Below are positions 33,558 through 41,629 of a DNA stretch of 64,000 bases, piece after piece. The DNA is taken from positions 1 to 64,000 of the forward strand of contig SUWD01000014.1 of the NCBI GenBank assembly GCA_015061685.1. Direction: 5' to 3'. The notes beneath the pieces are model-generated. The model had not been told where the DNA came from, did no database searches, and saw only the letters and a list, made by a program, of their open reading frames with translations. Both the position numbers and the translations under genes were made by a program. Every line of letters begins with the position of its first letter. The first letter of the stretch is position 1. This stretch comes from Lentisphaerota bacterium (GTDB taxonomy: Bacteria; Verrucomicrobiota; Lentisphaeria; Victivallales; Victivallaceae).

Positions 33558-34790
33558 TTATTTGGTTAATTTGTTATAAATCTGTTCCGGTTTGATATCT
33601 ACCAGGATAACGCCTTCCGGATGTGTAAGAATACAATCTTTCCCATTGCCTGTGTTGGTGATATTGGAGATGGAAACATTTTTGACCGGCAATTGTATGG
33701 TGAGAGCTGCTTTTACTTCATTTTCTCCGCGGCAGTCACTGTTGCCGTTGATGTTGGAAATTTCCACATCGTGGATATCGCCGGGATTGTATCCGCTGCC
33801 GTAACCGTAACCGGTATAGAGATCGACCAGATGACAGTTGCGTTTCCCGGTATCGGTGATATCGGAAATTTTGATGTCGTGCATTTTTGCTCCGCCGGTA
33901 CAGAGCATGATGATCGCATGATAAGTTCCGGCAACTTTCAAATTACGGATCTCTATGTGATGGAAATTGCGGGAGTCATCACTGCGTTTGAGCAATTCTT
34001 TCAGCCAGGGATTTCCGGTATAAAGGTTGTGAGGTTTCCGGGTGGCGGGGAATTTACCGGGAGTTCCATTTAGAGCGATGGTATCATCGGAGGTAAATCC
34101 GGTAATATTTTCCATGAGGATATGTGCTGCTCCATGCCGCAGATTGATGCCGTCGCCGTTTTTGACATGAGTATCAAACTCAATATCATGTATATATCCA
34201 TTTTTACTCATTCCAAGAACGATTGCCCAACCACGTGATTTTTCGATTTTGAAATTGGCAAATTCGAATCCGTCAAGATCGGCAAAATGGAGCAAATGGG
34301 TTCGCCAGCCGTAGTAATCACCGACGGCAAGTTGTTTTTCCTTGAAGAAGGGGTGATAAATTTTTCTGTTGTGGTCGCATCCGGAAATAACGGCATTGCC
34401 TTTGCCGATGATCCGGATATTTTTGAGCGGTTTGACCTCCAGCACATAGTCAAAGGGATTTTCGGGGTCAATAACGTAATTGTTTCCCCGGAAAATATTA
34501 TCAAAAGTGCAGTCCGCCTGGGTGATCGTGCAGTTGTCGATTATGACTGTGGTATTGGACGGCAGTTCCACGGCTTTGGTAAGAATAAAAGTTTTTCCCT
34601 TGAAAATCAACGTCCGGCTTTCTGCATTTCTGGAGACATAAAGAGCCGCATCGACTGCTTGGGAATCATTCATTCCCGGTTTGAGGTAGTCTCCGACATT
34701 TACCTCCATGTTTCCGGCAGAAGCTGTATTTGCACTGCCGATGCAGATGGCGGCAATCATTGACAGGATGCAACTTTTTTTGCTTATCAT
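33558..34790 (-). CDS. Secreted right-handed beta-helix protein, GH28-like, copy 1
   Basis: 410 residues; signal peptide (MISKKSCILSMIAAICIGSA). Same fold and motifs as the downstream copy: KNGDGINLRHG and TSDDTIALNG. Region ~170-290, including the substrate-facing stretch after the DD motif, diverges strongly (ARKPHNLYTGNPWLKELLKRSD against APQYLYTCTPWLKYQLTLDK), while the N- and C-terminal thirds are almost unchanged. First gene of the five-gene minus operon. The two copies probably cover related substrates. Confidence 0.85.
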   Translation of the reverse strand: MISKKSCILSMIAAICIGSANTASAGNMEVNVGDYLKPGMNDSQAVDAALYVSRNAESRTLIFKGKTFILTKAVELPSNTTVIIDNCTITQADCTFDNIFRGNNYVIDPENPFDYVLEVKPLKNIRIIGKGNAVISGCDHNRKIYHPFFKEKQLAVGDYYGWRTHLLHFADLDGFEFANFKIEKSRGWAIVLGMSKNGYIHDIEFDTHVKNGDGINLRHGAAHILMENITGFTSDDTIALNGTPGKFPATRKPHNLYTGNPWLKELLKRSDDSRNFHHIEIRNLKVAGTYHAIIMLCTGGAKMHDIKISDITDTGKRNCHLVDLYTGYGYGSGYNPGDIHDVEISNINGNSDCRGENEVKAALTIQLPVKNVSISNITNTGNGKDCILTHPEGVILVDIKPEQIYNKLTK

Positions 34791-35065
34791 ACGAATCAGT
34801 CTCCACAGTAGTTCAAGTTATTCAAGCCGGGGAAAGAGTCTTCCTGTCAAGAGTGAATCATCCCCGTTTGTTGAATAAATGTACTTGATTTTTTTGCTTT
34901 TTGCCTTAATGATCGGGACAAAAAACAATATGTTTGAGACAAATTGCTGTTTTTATTACAATAGAGGTCAATTTTTAAAAAATTATTATTGTCTCATTTT
35001 TTGTGAAAAATCTTTCCTGCGGCGGCACTTTTTGTCTTTAAACTCCAACCGGACAAGGAGGAAAA

Positions 35066-35317
35066 ATGAGAATTGAAAGCAATGTCGTGGAGCAGACTGC
35101 TCCGGTCGTAAATCCAATTGATAAACCCGGTGCTGCTGTTGAGGAATTCAAACTCAAAATCAAAGCAATGTTTGGTGAATCAACAGCATTGAGCCGCAAG
35201 GTCAAGGAAGTCGCTCTGATTCAGAAACATAAAGAGCGTGACTTCATTCAACCCCCCCCCGTGCTATCGGGCGTATCCGGATGGCGATTTAAGAATTCTG
35301 ACTGCTCTGCTTTTTAA
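35066..35317 (+). CDS. Small ORF of unknown function, possibly truncated
   Basis: 83 codons with a strong ribosome site (AAGGAGG, 7 bases before ATG). The first ~60 residues look like a real, charged, soluble N-terminus (NPIDKPGAAVEEFKLKIKAM); I recognise no family. After codon 63 the frame crosses a run of about ten C (near 35271-35280) and the last ~20 residues (PPPVLSGVSGWRFKNSDC) overlap antisense to a decayed nucleotidyltransferase-like sequence. It is best read as a gene cut or frameshifted at the C run, with a chance C-terminus. Confidence 0.4.
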   Translation: MRIESNVVEQTAPVVNPIDKPGAAVEEFKLKIKAMFGESTALSRKVKEVALIQKHKERDFIQPPPVLSGVSGWRFKNSDCSAF

Positions 35318-35663
35318 TTGTCAAAAAGAGAATATCGTCAGAATCTTTGTCTCGTGCAACGGCTTGCTTTGAACTCAACAAGTCATCTGAATTCAAATAT
35401 TTAACAGGAACCCCGTTGTAATCACAGGTAATAGATCGAGCCTAAACAATTGCAAATTTGGACAACCCCGACGGAGACAGATGAGGATGATTCCGGTACG
35501 GGTCTGAAATGTTTACACAAAACCGTCACCAGTCTGGACATCCAATTGCTCCAGTTTCATATTGAGTTCACCGGCAAGAGCAGTATTTATTTTGTCGAAA
35601 TTTTCCTGATCAAATGGCGGCACAAAAATGTCCCGGTCCAAAAGTAAATAATGATATCGTTGT
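35289..35663 (-). pseudogene. Decayed nucleotidyltransferase-like remnant
   Basis: Read on the minus strand, two blocks in different frames look like protein. 35645-35513 gives LDRDIFVPPFDQENFDKINTAL, similar to the D.D..V.P...N...L..AL start of small nucleotidyltransferases. About 35440-35289 gives YNGVPVKYLNSDDLLSSKQA then VARDKDSDDI, matching their GIPV..LS.EDLI..K...GR.KD..DI C-terminus. Stops and a frame change lie between. The 5' part is missing towards the AraC gene. No ribosome site. The assignment is from memory of the motif and is tentative. The rest of 35318-35907 holds no other gene I can support. Confidence 0.45.
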
Positions 35664-35907
35664 CAAAATTTGTGATAGGTTGGATCAAGATTCAGTTTTA
35701 AGACCCTTCGTACAAGATATGCTGCGTCGGGTAAGGCAAAGATTAAAGACTTCCAGAATAACATCGAGCTGAACAATCCGTTTTCAGGCGTGCTTTTTAA
35801 CATACTGACAATTTGCGTTTTTGAACTTACAGCAACTGATATAGCATTTACTCCGCAAAAAAATGGCGGAGTAAGGCTATAACAAATATTTTGAATTCTT
35901 ATTATTT

Positions 35908-36726
35908 TTATTTCTGATTGCGAATAATATGTTTCCGTTTCGGTAATCCTCCCCCCAGCTGCTGCCGGAAACGTGCTGGTGAACATCCCAAAACTCTGGA
36001 AAAAACCTGAGACATATGAAAACGGTCGGCAAATCCGGATTGAGTAGCGATTTCATCCAGTGAACTATCGGTTGTTGACATTAGTTCACAAGCCATTTCT
36101 ATTCTTTTGGTCCGGCAGAAAACTTGAGGCGTTTCGCCAACTTCTTTAGTAAATGCACGTATAAAACTGCTCAACGGATAACCTGCCAGTTGGGCCAATT
36201 CTTTGTTATTTATTTTGCGTTCCGGGTTTTTGGAAATGATCGTACAAACTTTGGCAATAGTCGGTGAGATATGCTGTGTTGGATACAGATATTCTTGAGG
36301 TAATCTTAAAAGTACTCCGCTCAAAATATGCATCGCCAGTAAATCCCGGGTAACAAAAGCCGCAGATTCATTTCGGATGTCATCATATTTTTCCACCCAA
36401 TTCAATAATTCCTCATCTGCCGGAATTTCAATAATTTCCTGATTCAGGATTGGAAGTCGTTCAAAAATAAAAAAGTGCAGATAAAATTGCGTCAAAGGCG
36501 GCTTCTCATTCCAACATCGAACTCGTTTACCTTGTGGTATCAAATAGAACGAATTGGGGCTCAATTCCAGCCTTGGATTATTTTTTCCGCTGAACACCAC
36601 TCCAGGCAAAGGATTGTAATAAAGTCGACAAAACGGTCCGAATACATCAAAATTCCATCTGCCCAGGCCATGTATGTAAGCATGTTCAATGACACGGAAT
36701 CCACTCATCATTTGTCCGTTAAACAT
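35908..36726 (-). CDS. AraC-family transcriptional regulator
   Basis: 272 residues from the ATG at 36726, preceded by GGAGCGGAAA; a 33-residue upstream extension is Cys/Lys-rich and unlikely. Sensor half with SPNSFYLIPQGKRVRCW; DNA-binding half with LAQLAGYPLSSFIRAFTKEVG and SLDEIATQSGFADRFHMSQVF, the second in AraC style though the usual Y of NYF is changed. Divergent from the long plus-strand cluster starting with the pseudopilin at 36951 and so its likely regulator. Confidence 0.87.
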   Translation of the reverse strand: MFNGQMMSGFRVIEHAYIHGLGRWNFDVFGPFCRLYYNPLPGVVFSGKNNPRLELSPNSFYLIPQGKRVRCWNEKPPLTQFYLHFFIFERLPILNQEIIEIPADEELLNWVEKYDDIRNESAAFVTRDLLAMHILSGVLLRLPQEYLYPTQHISPTIAKVCTIISKNPERKINNKELAQLAGYPLSSFIRAFTKEVGETPQVFCRTKRIEMACELMSTTDSSLDEIATQSGFADRFHMSQVFSRVLGCSPARFRQQLGGGLPKRKHIIRNQK

Positions 36727-36834
36727 AATTTCCGCTCCATATTTACTGTTCTTAATATAGCATCGATATACTGCAATGCAACTTTTTTTTATACAAATGA
36801 CATTTTTACATATATTTTCACGCACGAATAAACA

Positions 36835-36863
36835 TTGCTAAAAACATTGCCCGATAGTATATT
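36835..36863 (+). promoter_or_regulatory. Promoter of the 36.9-50.6 kb cluster
   Basis: TTGCTA (36835-36840), 17-base spacer, TATATT (36858-36863), ~90 bases before the pseudopilin ATG, in the interval shared with the divergent AraC gene. Confidence 0.6.
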
Positions 36864-36950
36864 AAAGCATTTGCTGAATGGTAATGTCGGTATCATTCAT
36901 AAACATCGTAAAGTCAGATGCCAGTAAACTGAACAAGGAAGGATGAGAAA

Positions 36951-37652
36951 ATGAAAAGAACTTTTACACTGATTGAGCTGCTTGTTGTCATAGCTATTAT
37001 TGCTATTTTGGCGGCGATTTTGCTGCCGGCTCTCAATTCGGCCCGGGAACGCGGTCGGGCCGCCAGTTGTACCAACAACAAAAAGCAGGTCTTGCAGAGT
37101 ATTCGTTTTTATATGGATGATCACGACGGCTACTTCTTTGTCCGTTCCGGGGCCAATGATTCCCCGGCCTTCCGTCCCTGGGCCCAGCGGCTGGCGGTGG
37201 ATACCACTTATCTGTCAAAGTCGGATGTCGGCACATTGTGCGTTTGTCCGTCGATCCCGTCTTATGATGATCCGCAGAATTTGATCAATGCTGAAAACCC
37301 CACCTACACCTCTTATCAAAATACTTTCGGCATGGTCAGATCTCCCGGAGCATGGCCCAATTACTTCGGGGATGGTTTTATCCCCAGTCCGTGGACTCCT
37401 TCGGGTACCGGCATATTGGTTGATTCCAGATTGCAGGGAACCAAAATGATCATGTGTGACACGGTCGGTGTCGTTAGCAGTCCTAAAAGACAGGTTTTTG
37501 AGTGGTCACCTACCGCTGATAATCTTGGTTGTTTCATCCATAACGGAAGTTCTACCATTGGCTGGAGTGATGGCCATGTGAGTTCAATGACTCCGGAGGA
37601 GGTCAAGCAGGAATCAGGCAACATTGTCACCAACTGGGTTACAGCTTTTTGA
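36951..37652 (+). CDS. Pseudopilin-type protein with very short leader
   Basis: 233 residues. Leader of only four residues (MKRT) before F5TLIEL, with Thr at the position before cleavage instead of Gly. Same hydrophobic helix and [10 protein letters not shown] as its paralogues. C-terminal H-X9-DG in [17 protein letters not shown]. Lacks the palindromic leader codons seen in three other copies. First gene of the cluster, 24 bases before the sialidase-fold gene. If processed at all, it needs a peptidase that accepts Thr at -1; otherwise it may be a membrane-anchored protein. Confidence 0.88.
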   Translation: MKRTFTLIELLVVIAIIAILAAILLPALNSARERGRAASCTNNKKQVLQSIRFYMDDHDGYFFVRSGANDSPAFRPWAQRLAVDTTYLSKSDVGTLCVCPSIPSYDDPQNLINAENPTYTSYQNTFGMVRSPGAWPNYFGDGFIPSPWTPSGTGILVDSRLQGTKMIMCDTVGVVSSPKRQVFEWSPTADNLGCFIHNGSSTIGWSDGHVSSMTPEEVKQESGNIVTNWVTAF

Positions 37653-37676
37653 TCCAGCTGCACAAGGAAATATGAA

Positions 37677-39371
37677 ATGTTTGAGTTTTTCAAAAAATCA
37701 ATGATTTTCATGGGTACAGTGCTGGCATTAACCGCCATCAAAGCCGATGAATATCCTCACGGCACAATCATACTCAATGGCGGCAGATTGGAACCTTTAT
37801 TTGCAACTGCCGTAGAAAATTACCATGCGGATATGAATTTCTGTTTTGCCCATCGTTTTGCCGACGGGAGCATTTATTTGACCCACTCCAAAGGTGTGCA
37901 TACACTTTCTGAATCGCGTTGTTATGATTTTTCGGCTGACAACGGCCGCACATGGTCTCGTACACCGTGTGTATTCAGCGGTTTCAATGCGTACACCACG
38001 CTTGACGGCCGTAAGGCCAATGTCGCGGCATGGAGTGAAAGTATCTCCGTCAAACATACGATCACCCGGAATATCCTTGCCTCTGACGGCCACTCGATTG
38101 AATCAGTCAAATCGGAAATTGTACTGCCTTATGCCACTACTTTCAAACTGCACCGTGAAGTTATCCGTACCCGGAATAACCGGTTACTGCTTACCGGTTA
38201 TGGTTACAAACAAGGTTCACGCAAACTGCACAACTTTGTAATCGAGTCGATGGACGACGGTAAGAGTTGGCGGTATTTGTCAACCTTGATGGAAGATAAG
38301 GAAAATAAATATACAGAAGGCCCGAATGAAGCCGCTATCGTTGAATTGGGCAATGGTGATCTGTTGGCGGTATGCCGGGTGTCAAGTGATGCATCTTTAC
38401 AACAATTACGTTCCAGAGACGGCGGAAGAAGTTGGCGGTATGAAGGGGAAATTGCTCCGGTAAGTGTTGCTCCGGCAATGAGGATATTGCAAAATGGTGC
38501 TTTGGTGATCGTTACTGGGCGACCGAAACTTTATCTGTTGATCGACTTCACCGGAACTGGTGAAAATTATCAAAAAGTTTGCATATATTCCGGAGCCGGC
38601 AGCAGTTATGCTTCGATCTTGGAAATATCCCCAAACGAATTATTAATCGTCTATGATGAAAGTGACTTCGGTGGCTGGCGGTCACAACGTACATTCAGTC
38701 AGATCACGGCTATGGCATACCGGGTTATAAAAGATGATTCCATGATTACAAACCTGTCTGCCGATGAATGGCTTCAGCATATCATCCCTCAAACTGATAC
38801 GGATTTGGGAAAAATCTTTCGCAACTACTATTCGGTAAAAAAAGATGGTGCCGAATCATGGTATGAAATAATGACCATTGCGGAACGGCCACATCCGGTG
38901 ATCCGGTTGTGCAACCGCGGTATGGTGCCGGAATATAAGTTTGCCAACTTCATGCTGCCGTTTCCGCGGAACACAGATACATTCAGCGGGATGTTGGAAT
39001 TCCGTTTGCTTGACCCGTCAGAGAAACGTCCGCAGTTCGGAGTTAATGTTGCTCTGGAAAATCCTTCCGGTGGAGTCCGCTATGCCTGGTTCGGTTTTTG
39101 CACCGACCGGATTCTTTTCAGCAATGGCGACAGCACCCGCAATGCCGAATACAAAGTGAACCTCGGGGTGAATAATTTTCATAATGTCAGAATTTTTGCC
39201 AATTTACAGCAGAATATTTGTGCACTTTGCCTGGATGGTAAAACGGTGATCCGAGCCAAACTGACTGATTTCAGCAATCAGATGGCGGTTGGTTTAAAAT
39301 TCGGAGATGGTGCAACTTCCGTATTTGGAGAAGTCGATATTTCTGAAGTCGCCTGGAAATTTTCAGAATAA
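37677..39371 (+). CDS. Secreted sialidase-fold (BNR/Asp-box) protein
   Basis: 564 residues with a signal sequence (KKSMIFMGTVLALTAIKA). Three Asp-box motifs are visible: SADNGRTW near 95, SMDDGKSW near 190 and SRDGGRSW near 245, marking a six-bladed beta-propeller as in GH33 and related families. YTEGPNEAAIVELGNGDLL contains the usual catalytic-face Glu. The C-terminal ~150 residues (FANFMLPFPRNTDTFSG to the end) form a concanavalin-like binding domain by look. The classical FRIP arginine motif is not evident, so sialic acid as substrate is doubtful; rhamnosidase or other propeller glycosidases share this fold. Ribosome site GGAAA, 24 bases after the pseudopilin. Confidence 0.8.
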   Translation: MFEFFKKSMIFMGTVLALTAIKADEYPHGTIILNGGRLEPLFATAVENYHADMNFCFAHRFADGSIYLTHSKGVHTLSESRCYDFSADNGRTWSRTPCVFSGFNAYTTLDGRKANVAAWSESISVKHTITRNILASDGHSIESVKSEIVLPYATTFKLHREVIRTRNNRLLLTGYGYKQGSRKLHNFVIESMDDGKSWRYLSTLMEDKENKYTEGPNEAAIVELGNGDLLAVCRVSSDASLQQLRSRDGGRSWRYEGEIAPVSVAPAMRILQNGALVIVTGRPKLYLLIDFTGTGENYQKVCIYSGAGSSYASILEISPNELLIVYDESDFGGWRSQRTFSQITAMAYRVIKDDSMITNLSADEWLQHIIPQTDTDLGKIFRNYYSVKKDGAESWYEIMTIAERPHPVIRLCNRGMVPEYKFANFMLPFPRNTDTFSGMLEFRLLDPSEKRPQFGVNVALENPSGGVRYAWFGFCTDRILFSNGDSTRNAEYKVNLGVNNFHNVRIFANLQQNICALCLDGKTVIRAKLTDFSNQMAVGLKFGDGATSVFGEVDISEVAWKFSE

Positions 39372-39406
39372 TTTTTCTGTTTGTTATCATTAGAATCAAA
39401 ATCTAA

Positions 39407-39441
39407 CTTACCTTGCCGTTGAATTGCTACGGCAAGGTAAG
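39407..39441 (+). terminator. Perfect 13-bp hairpin between propeller and fucosidase genes
   Basis: CTTACCTTGCCGT (39407-39419) pairs with ACGGCAAGGTAAG (39429-39441), 9-base loop. No T run follows directly, so it may be a leaky terminator or an mRNA-processing or stability element that sets different levels for the exported upstream and cytoplasmic downstream genes. Confidence 0.5.
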
Positions 39442-39498
39442 TGATGGAGAATATTGCTTTTTACCATTTTTAATAAATTCCGTAAACAAGGATACCTC

Positions 39499-40821
39499 AT
39501 GTCAAAAACAATGTCTTTTCGCAGCTCATGGTTTACTGATGCCAGATTCGGTATATTTATTCATTTCGGATTATATTCGATGGCGGCGCGCCATGAGTGG
39601 ATAAAAAAATATGAATTGATTTCCGATGAAGATTATCAAGTTTATTTTGACCTTTTCGATCCGGATCTTTTTGCTCCGGCCGAGTGGGCCGCCGCCGCCC
39701 GTGCCGCCGGGATGAAATATGCAGTTTTTACGGCCAAGCATCATGAGGGATTCTGCCTTTGGGACAGTGCATTTACCGATTATAAAGTGACCAATACGCC
39801 CGCCGGTAAAGATTTGCTCCGGGAAGTGCTTGATGCATTCCGGGCCGAGGGGTTGAGAGTCGGCATATACTATTCATTGATCGATTGGCATCATCCTGAT
39901 TTTACGATAGATACTTTGCATCCGTTGTGTGATGCTCCGAACCGGGAAGAACTCAACCGCAACCGGGATATGGCCAAATACCGGCAGTATATGAAAGATC
40001 AAATCACCGAATTGCTGACCGGTTATGGAAAAATAGATATTCTGTGGACGGATTTTTCCTATCCGAAATTTTCCAGGGGCGGCAAAGGTCATCTGGATTG
40101 GGATTCCGAAGGATTGCTGGCTCTTATCCGCAGATTGCAGCCGGAATTACTTATCAATGACCGGCTGGATTTGCCTCCGGGCAATGCTGATATCGATACT
40201 TCCGTGGAGCAGTTCCTGCCGGAAAATCCGGTCGTTGACGATTCCGGCAGACTTCTGGCATGGGAAGCCTGCCATACCTTTTCCGGCAGTTGGGGATATC
40301 ACCGGGAAGAAAGGACCTGGAAATCTGTAAAAATGTGCATAGATCTGTTGGTTCAGCACGTTGCATACGGCGGAAATATGATACTCAATGTCGGGCCGAC
40401 CAGCAGGGGAAAACTTGACCGGCGGACCAAAGAAAGGTTATCCGGCATGGGACAATGGATGGAACTCAACAGCCGGGCGATCTACGGTTGCACCCGTGCA
40501 CCGAAAAAGTTTGTTCCTCCGGCGGATTGCCGTTATACCTATAACCCGGAAAACAGACGTTTGTATCTGTGTTTGTTGAATTGGCCCTATTTATATATCC
40601 ATCTGCCGGAATTGGGCGGCGGCAAAGTCAAATATACCCAGTTGCTTGCAGATGGGAGTGAAATCAAACGCCGGGAATCGGCAGAAGAACAGAACGGCAG
40701 CACTCCGCCGGGTGCATTGACTCTGGATCTGCCGACTTTACTGCCGGAAGAGGGGTGTGAAGTGCCGGTGATCGAAATAATTTTTGAAGATAGTTTTCTG
40801 TCAACTTTTGAGGATGAATAA
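39499..40821 (+). CDS. GH29 alpha-L-fucosidase (cytoplasmic)
   Basis: 440 residues from the ATG at 39499 (AAGGAT upstream); an earlier ATG adds 15 residues without a good site. Family hallmarks: W.TDARFGIFIHFGLYS at the N-terminus, FTAKHHEGFCLWDS, YYSLIDWHHPDF, and ILWTDFSY with the probable nucleophile D185 (usual W.D). C-terminal beta domain present. No signal peptide, so it should release L-fucose, or a related sugar, from imported oligosaccharides. Its stop is one base before the aldolase start, so the two are coupled. The variant WTDF in place of WFDG suggests the GH29-B type or another specificity. Confidence 0.9.
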   Translation: MSKTMSFRSSWFTDARFGIFIHFGLYSMAARHEWIKKYELISDEDYQVYFDLFDPDLFAPAEWAAAARAAGMKYAVFTAKHHEGFCLWDSAFTDYKVTNTPAGKDLLREVLDAFRAEGLRVGIYYSLIDWHHPDFTIDTLHPLCDAPNREELNRNRDMAKYRQYMKDQITELLTGYGKIDILWTDFSYPKFSRGGKGHLDWDSEGLLALIRRLQPELLINDRLDLPPGNADIDTSVEQFLPENPVVDDSGRLLAWEACHTFSGSWGYHREERTWKSVKMCIDLLVQHVAYGGNMILNVGPTSRGKLDRRTKERLSGMGQWMELNSRAIYGCTRAPKKFVPPADCRYTYNPENRRLYLCLLNWPYLYIHLPELGGGKVKYTQLLADGSEIKRRESAEEQNGSTPPGALTLDLPTLLPEEGCEVPVIEIIFEDSFLSTFEDE

Positions 40822-40822
40822 A

Positions 40823-41626
40823 ATGTTTTCCACTTTCCCCAGAAAAAGTCGTGTATTGGATAAAATGCGGGCCGGAAAAAAGGTCATCAGTTTCAAATCC
40901 AATCTTTCCTGTCCGCGGGTCGCGGAAATTGCCGGGATTTCCGGTTTTGATGCGTTCTGGATCTGTCAGGAACACGTCCCCACAGATCAAAATACCATGG
41001 AAAATATCATCCGGGCCGGAAAAATATATGACATGGATACGATCGTCAGAGTGGCAAAAGGTTGTTACAGCGATTACATCCGTCCGTTGGAAGCCGATGC
41101 TGCCGGGATCATGATCCCCCATTTGATGAGTTGGGAAGAAGCGGCAGAGATCGTCCACACGGTGCGTTTTCATCCGACCGGTCTCCGCCCCGTTGACGGC
41201 GGGAATGCCGATGGTTTATATTGTCAGTTTGACTTCAAAGAATATATCAGATTTATGAATGAAAACCGTTTGGTAATCGTTCAGATCGAAGACCCCGAAC
41301 CATTGAGCGAACTGGATAAAATCTGTCAGCTTGACGGAATCGATATGATTTTTTTCGGGCCGGGAGATTTCAGTCAGGCGATCGGGCATCCCGCTGAATT
41401 TGATCATCCGGAAATCGGCCGGGTGCGGAAATTGGTGGTTGAGACGGCTCATAAATACGGCAAATTTGCCGGTACAGTCAGTTTGCCGTCACTGAAAGAG
41501 TGTTTTCTGGAAGGATTCGATTTTGTCAATGGCGGAGCAGATGTCACTGCTCTTGGCAGCCACTGCTCCCGAATAGTGGAAAACTACAATCAGATAAACA
41601 ATGATCTTTTAAGTCAGGCTCAATAA
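40823..41626 (+). CDS. HpcH/HpaI-family 2-keto-3-deoxy sugar-acid aldolase
   Basis: 267 residues from ATG 40823 (GAGG nine bases upstream); ATG 40814 overlaps the previous stop and is less likely. Class II pyruvate aldolase fold: ICQEHVPTD at strand 2 (the usual D.EH), AAGIMIPHL, the metal-binding QIEDPEPL and FGPGDFSQAIG near 180. Family members split 2-keto-3-deoxy acids to pyruvate and an aldehyde, for example 2-keto-3-deoxy-L-rhamnonate to lactaldehyde. Next to GH29 and GH78 enzymes, a route for fucose or rhamnose by oxidation fits, but no dehydratase is in view. Confidence 0.88.
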   Translation: MFSTFPRKSRVLDKMRAGKKVISFKSNLSCPRVAEIAGISGFDAFWICQEHVPTDQNTMENIIRAGKIYDMDTIVRVAKGCYSDYIRPLEADAAGIMIPHLMSWEEAAEIVHTVRFHPTGLRPVDGGNADGLYCQFDFKEYIRFMNENRLVIVQIEDPEPLSELDKICQLDGIDMIFFGPGDFSQAIGHPAEFDHPEIGRVRKLVVETAHKYGKFAGTVSLPSLKECFLEGFDFVNGGADVTALGSHCSRIVENYNQINNDLLSQAQ

Positions 41627-41629
41627 AAA

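Noticed and set aside
34923..35000. TGAGACAA / TTGTCTCA arms upstream of the 83-codon ORF
   Set aside because: Arms are about 50 bases apart in AT-rich DNA with no promoter boxes in register; could be chance.
37677..39371. Annotation as a true sialidase
   Set aside because: Asp boxes are present but the FRIP arginine motif and a full Arg triad are not evident.
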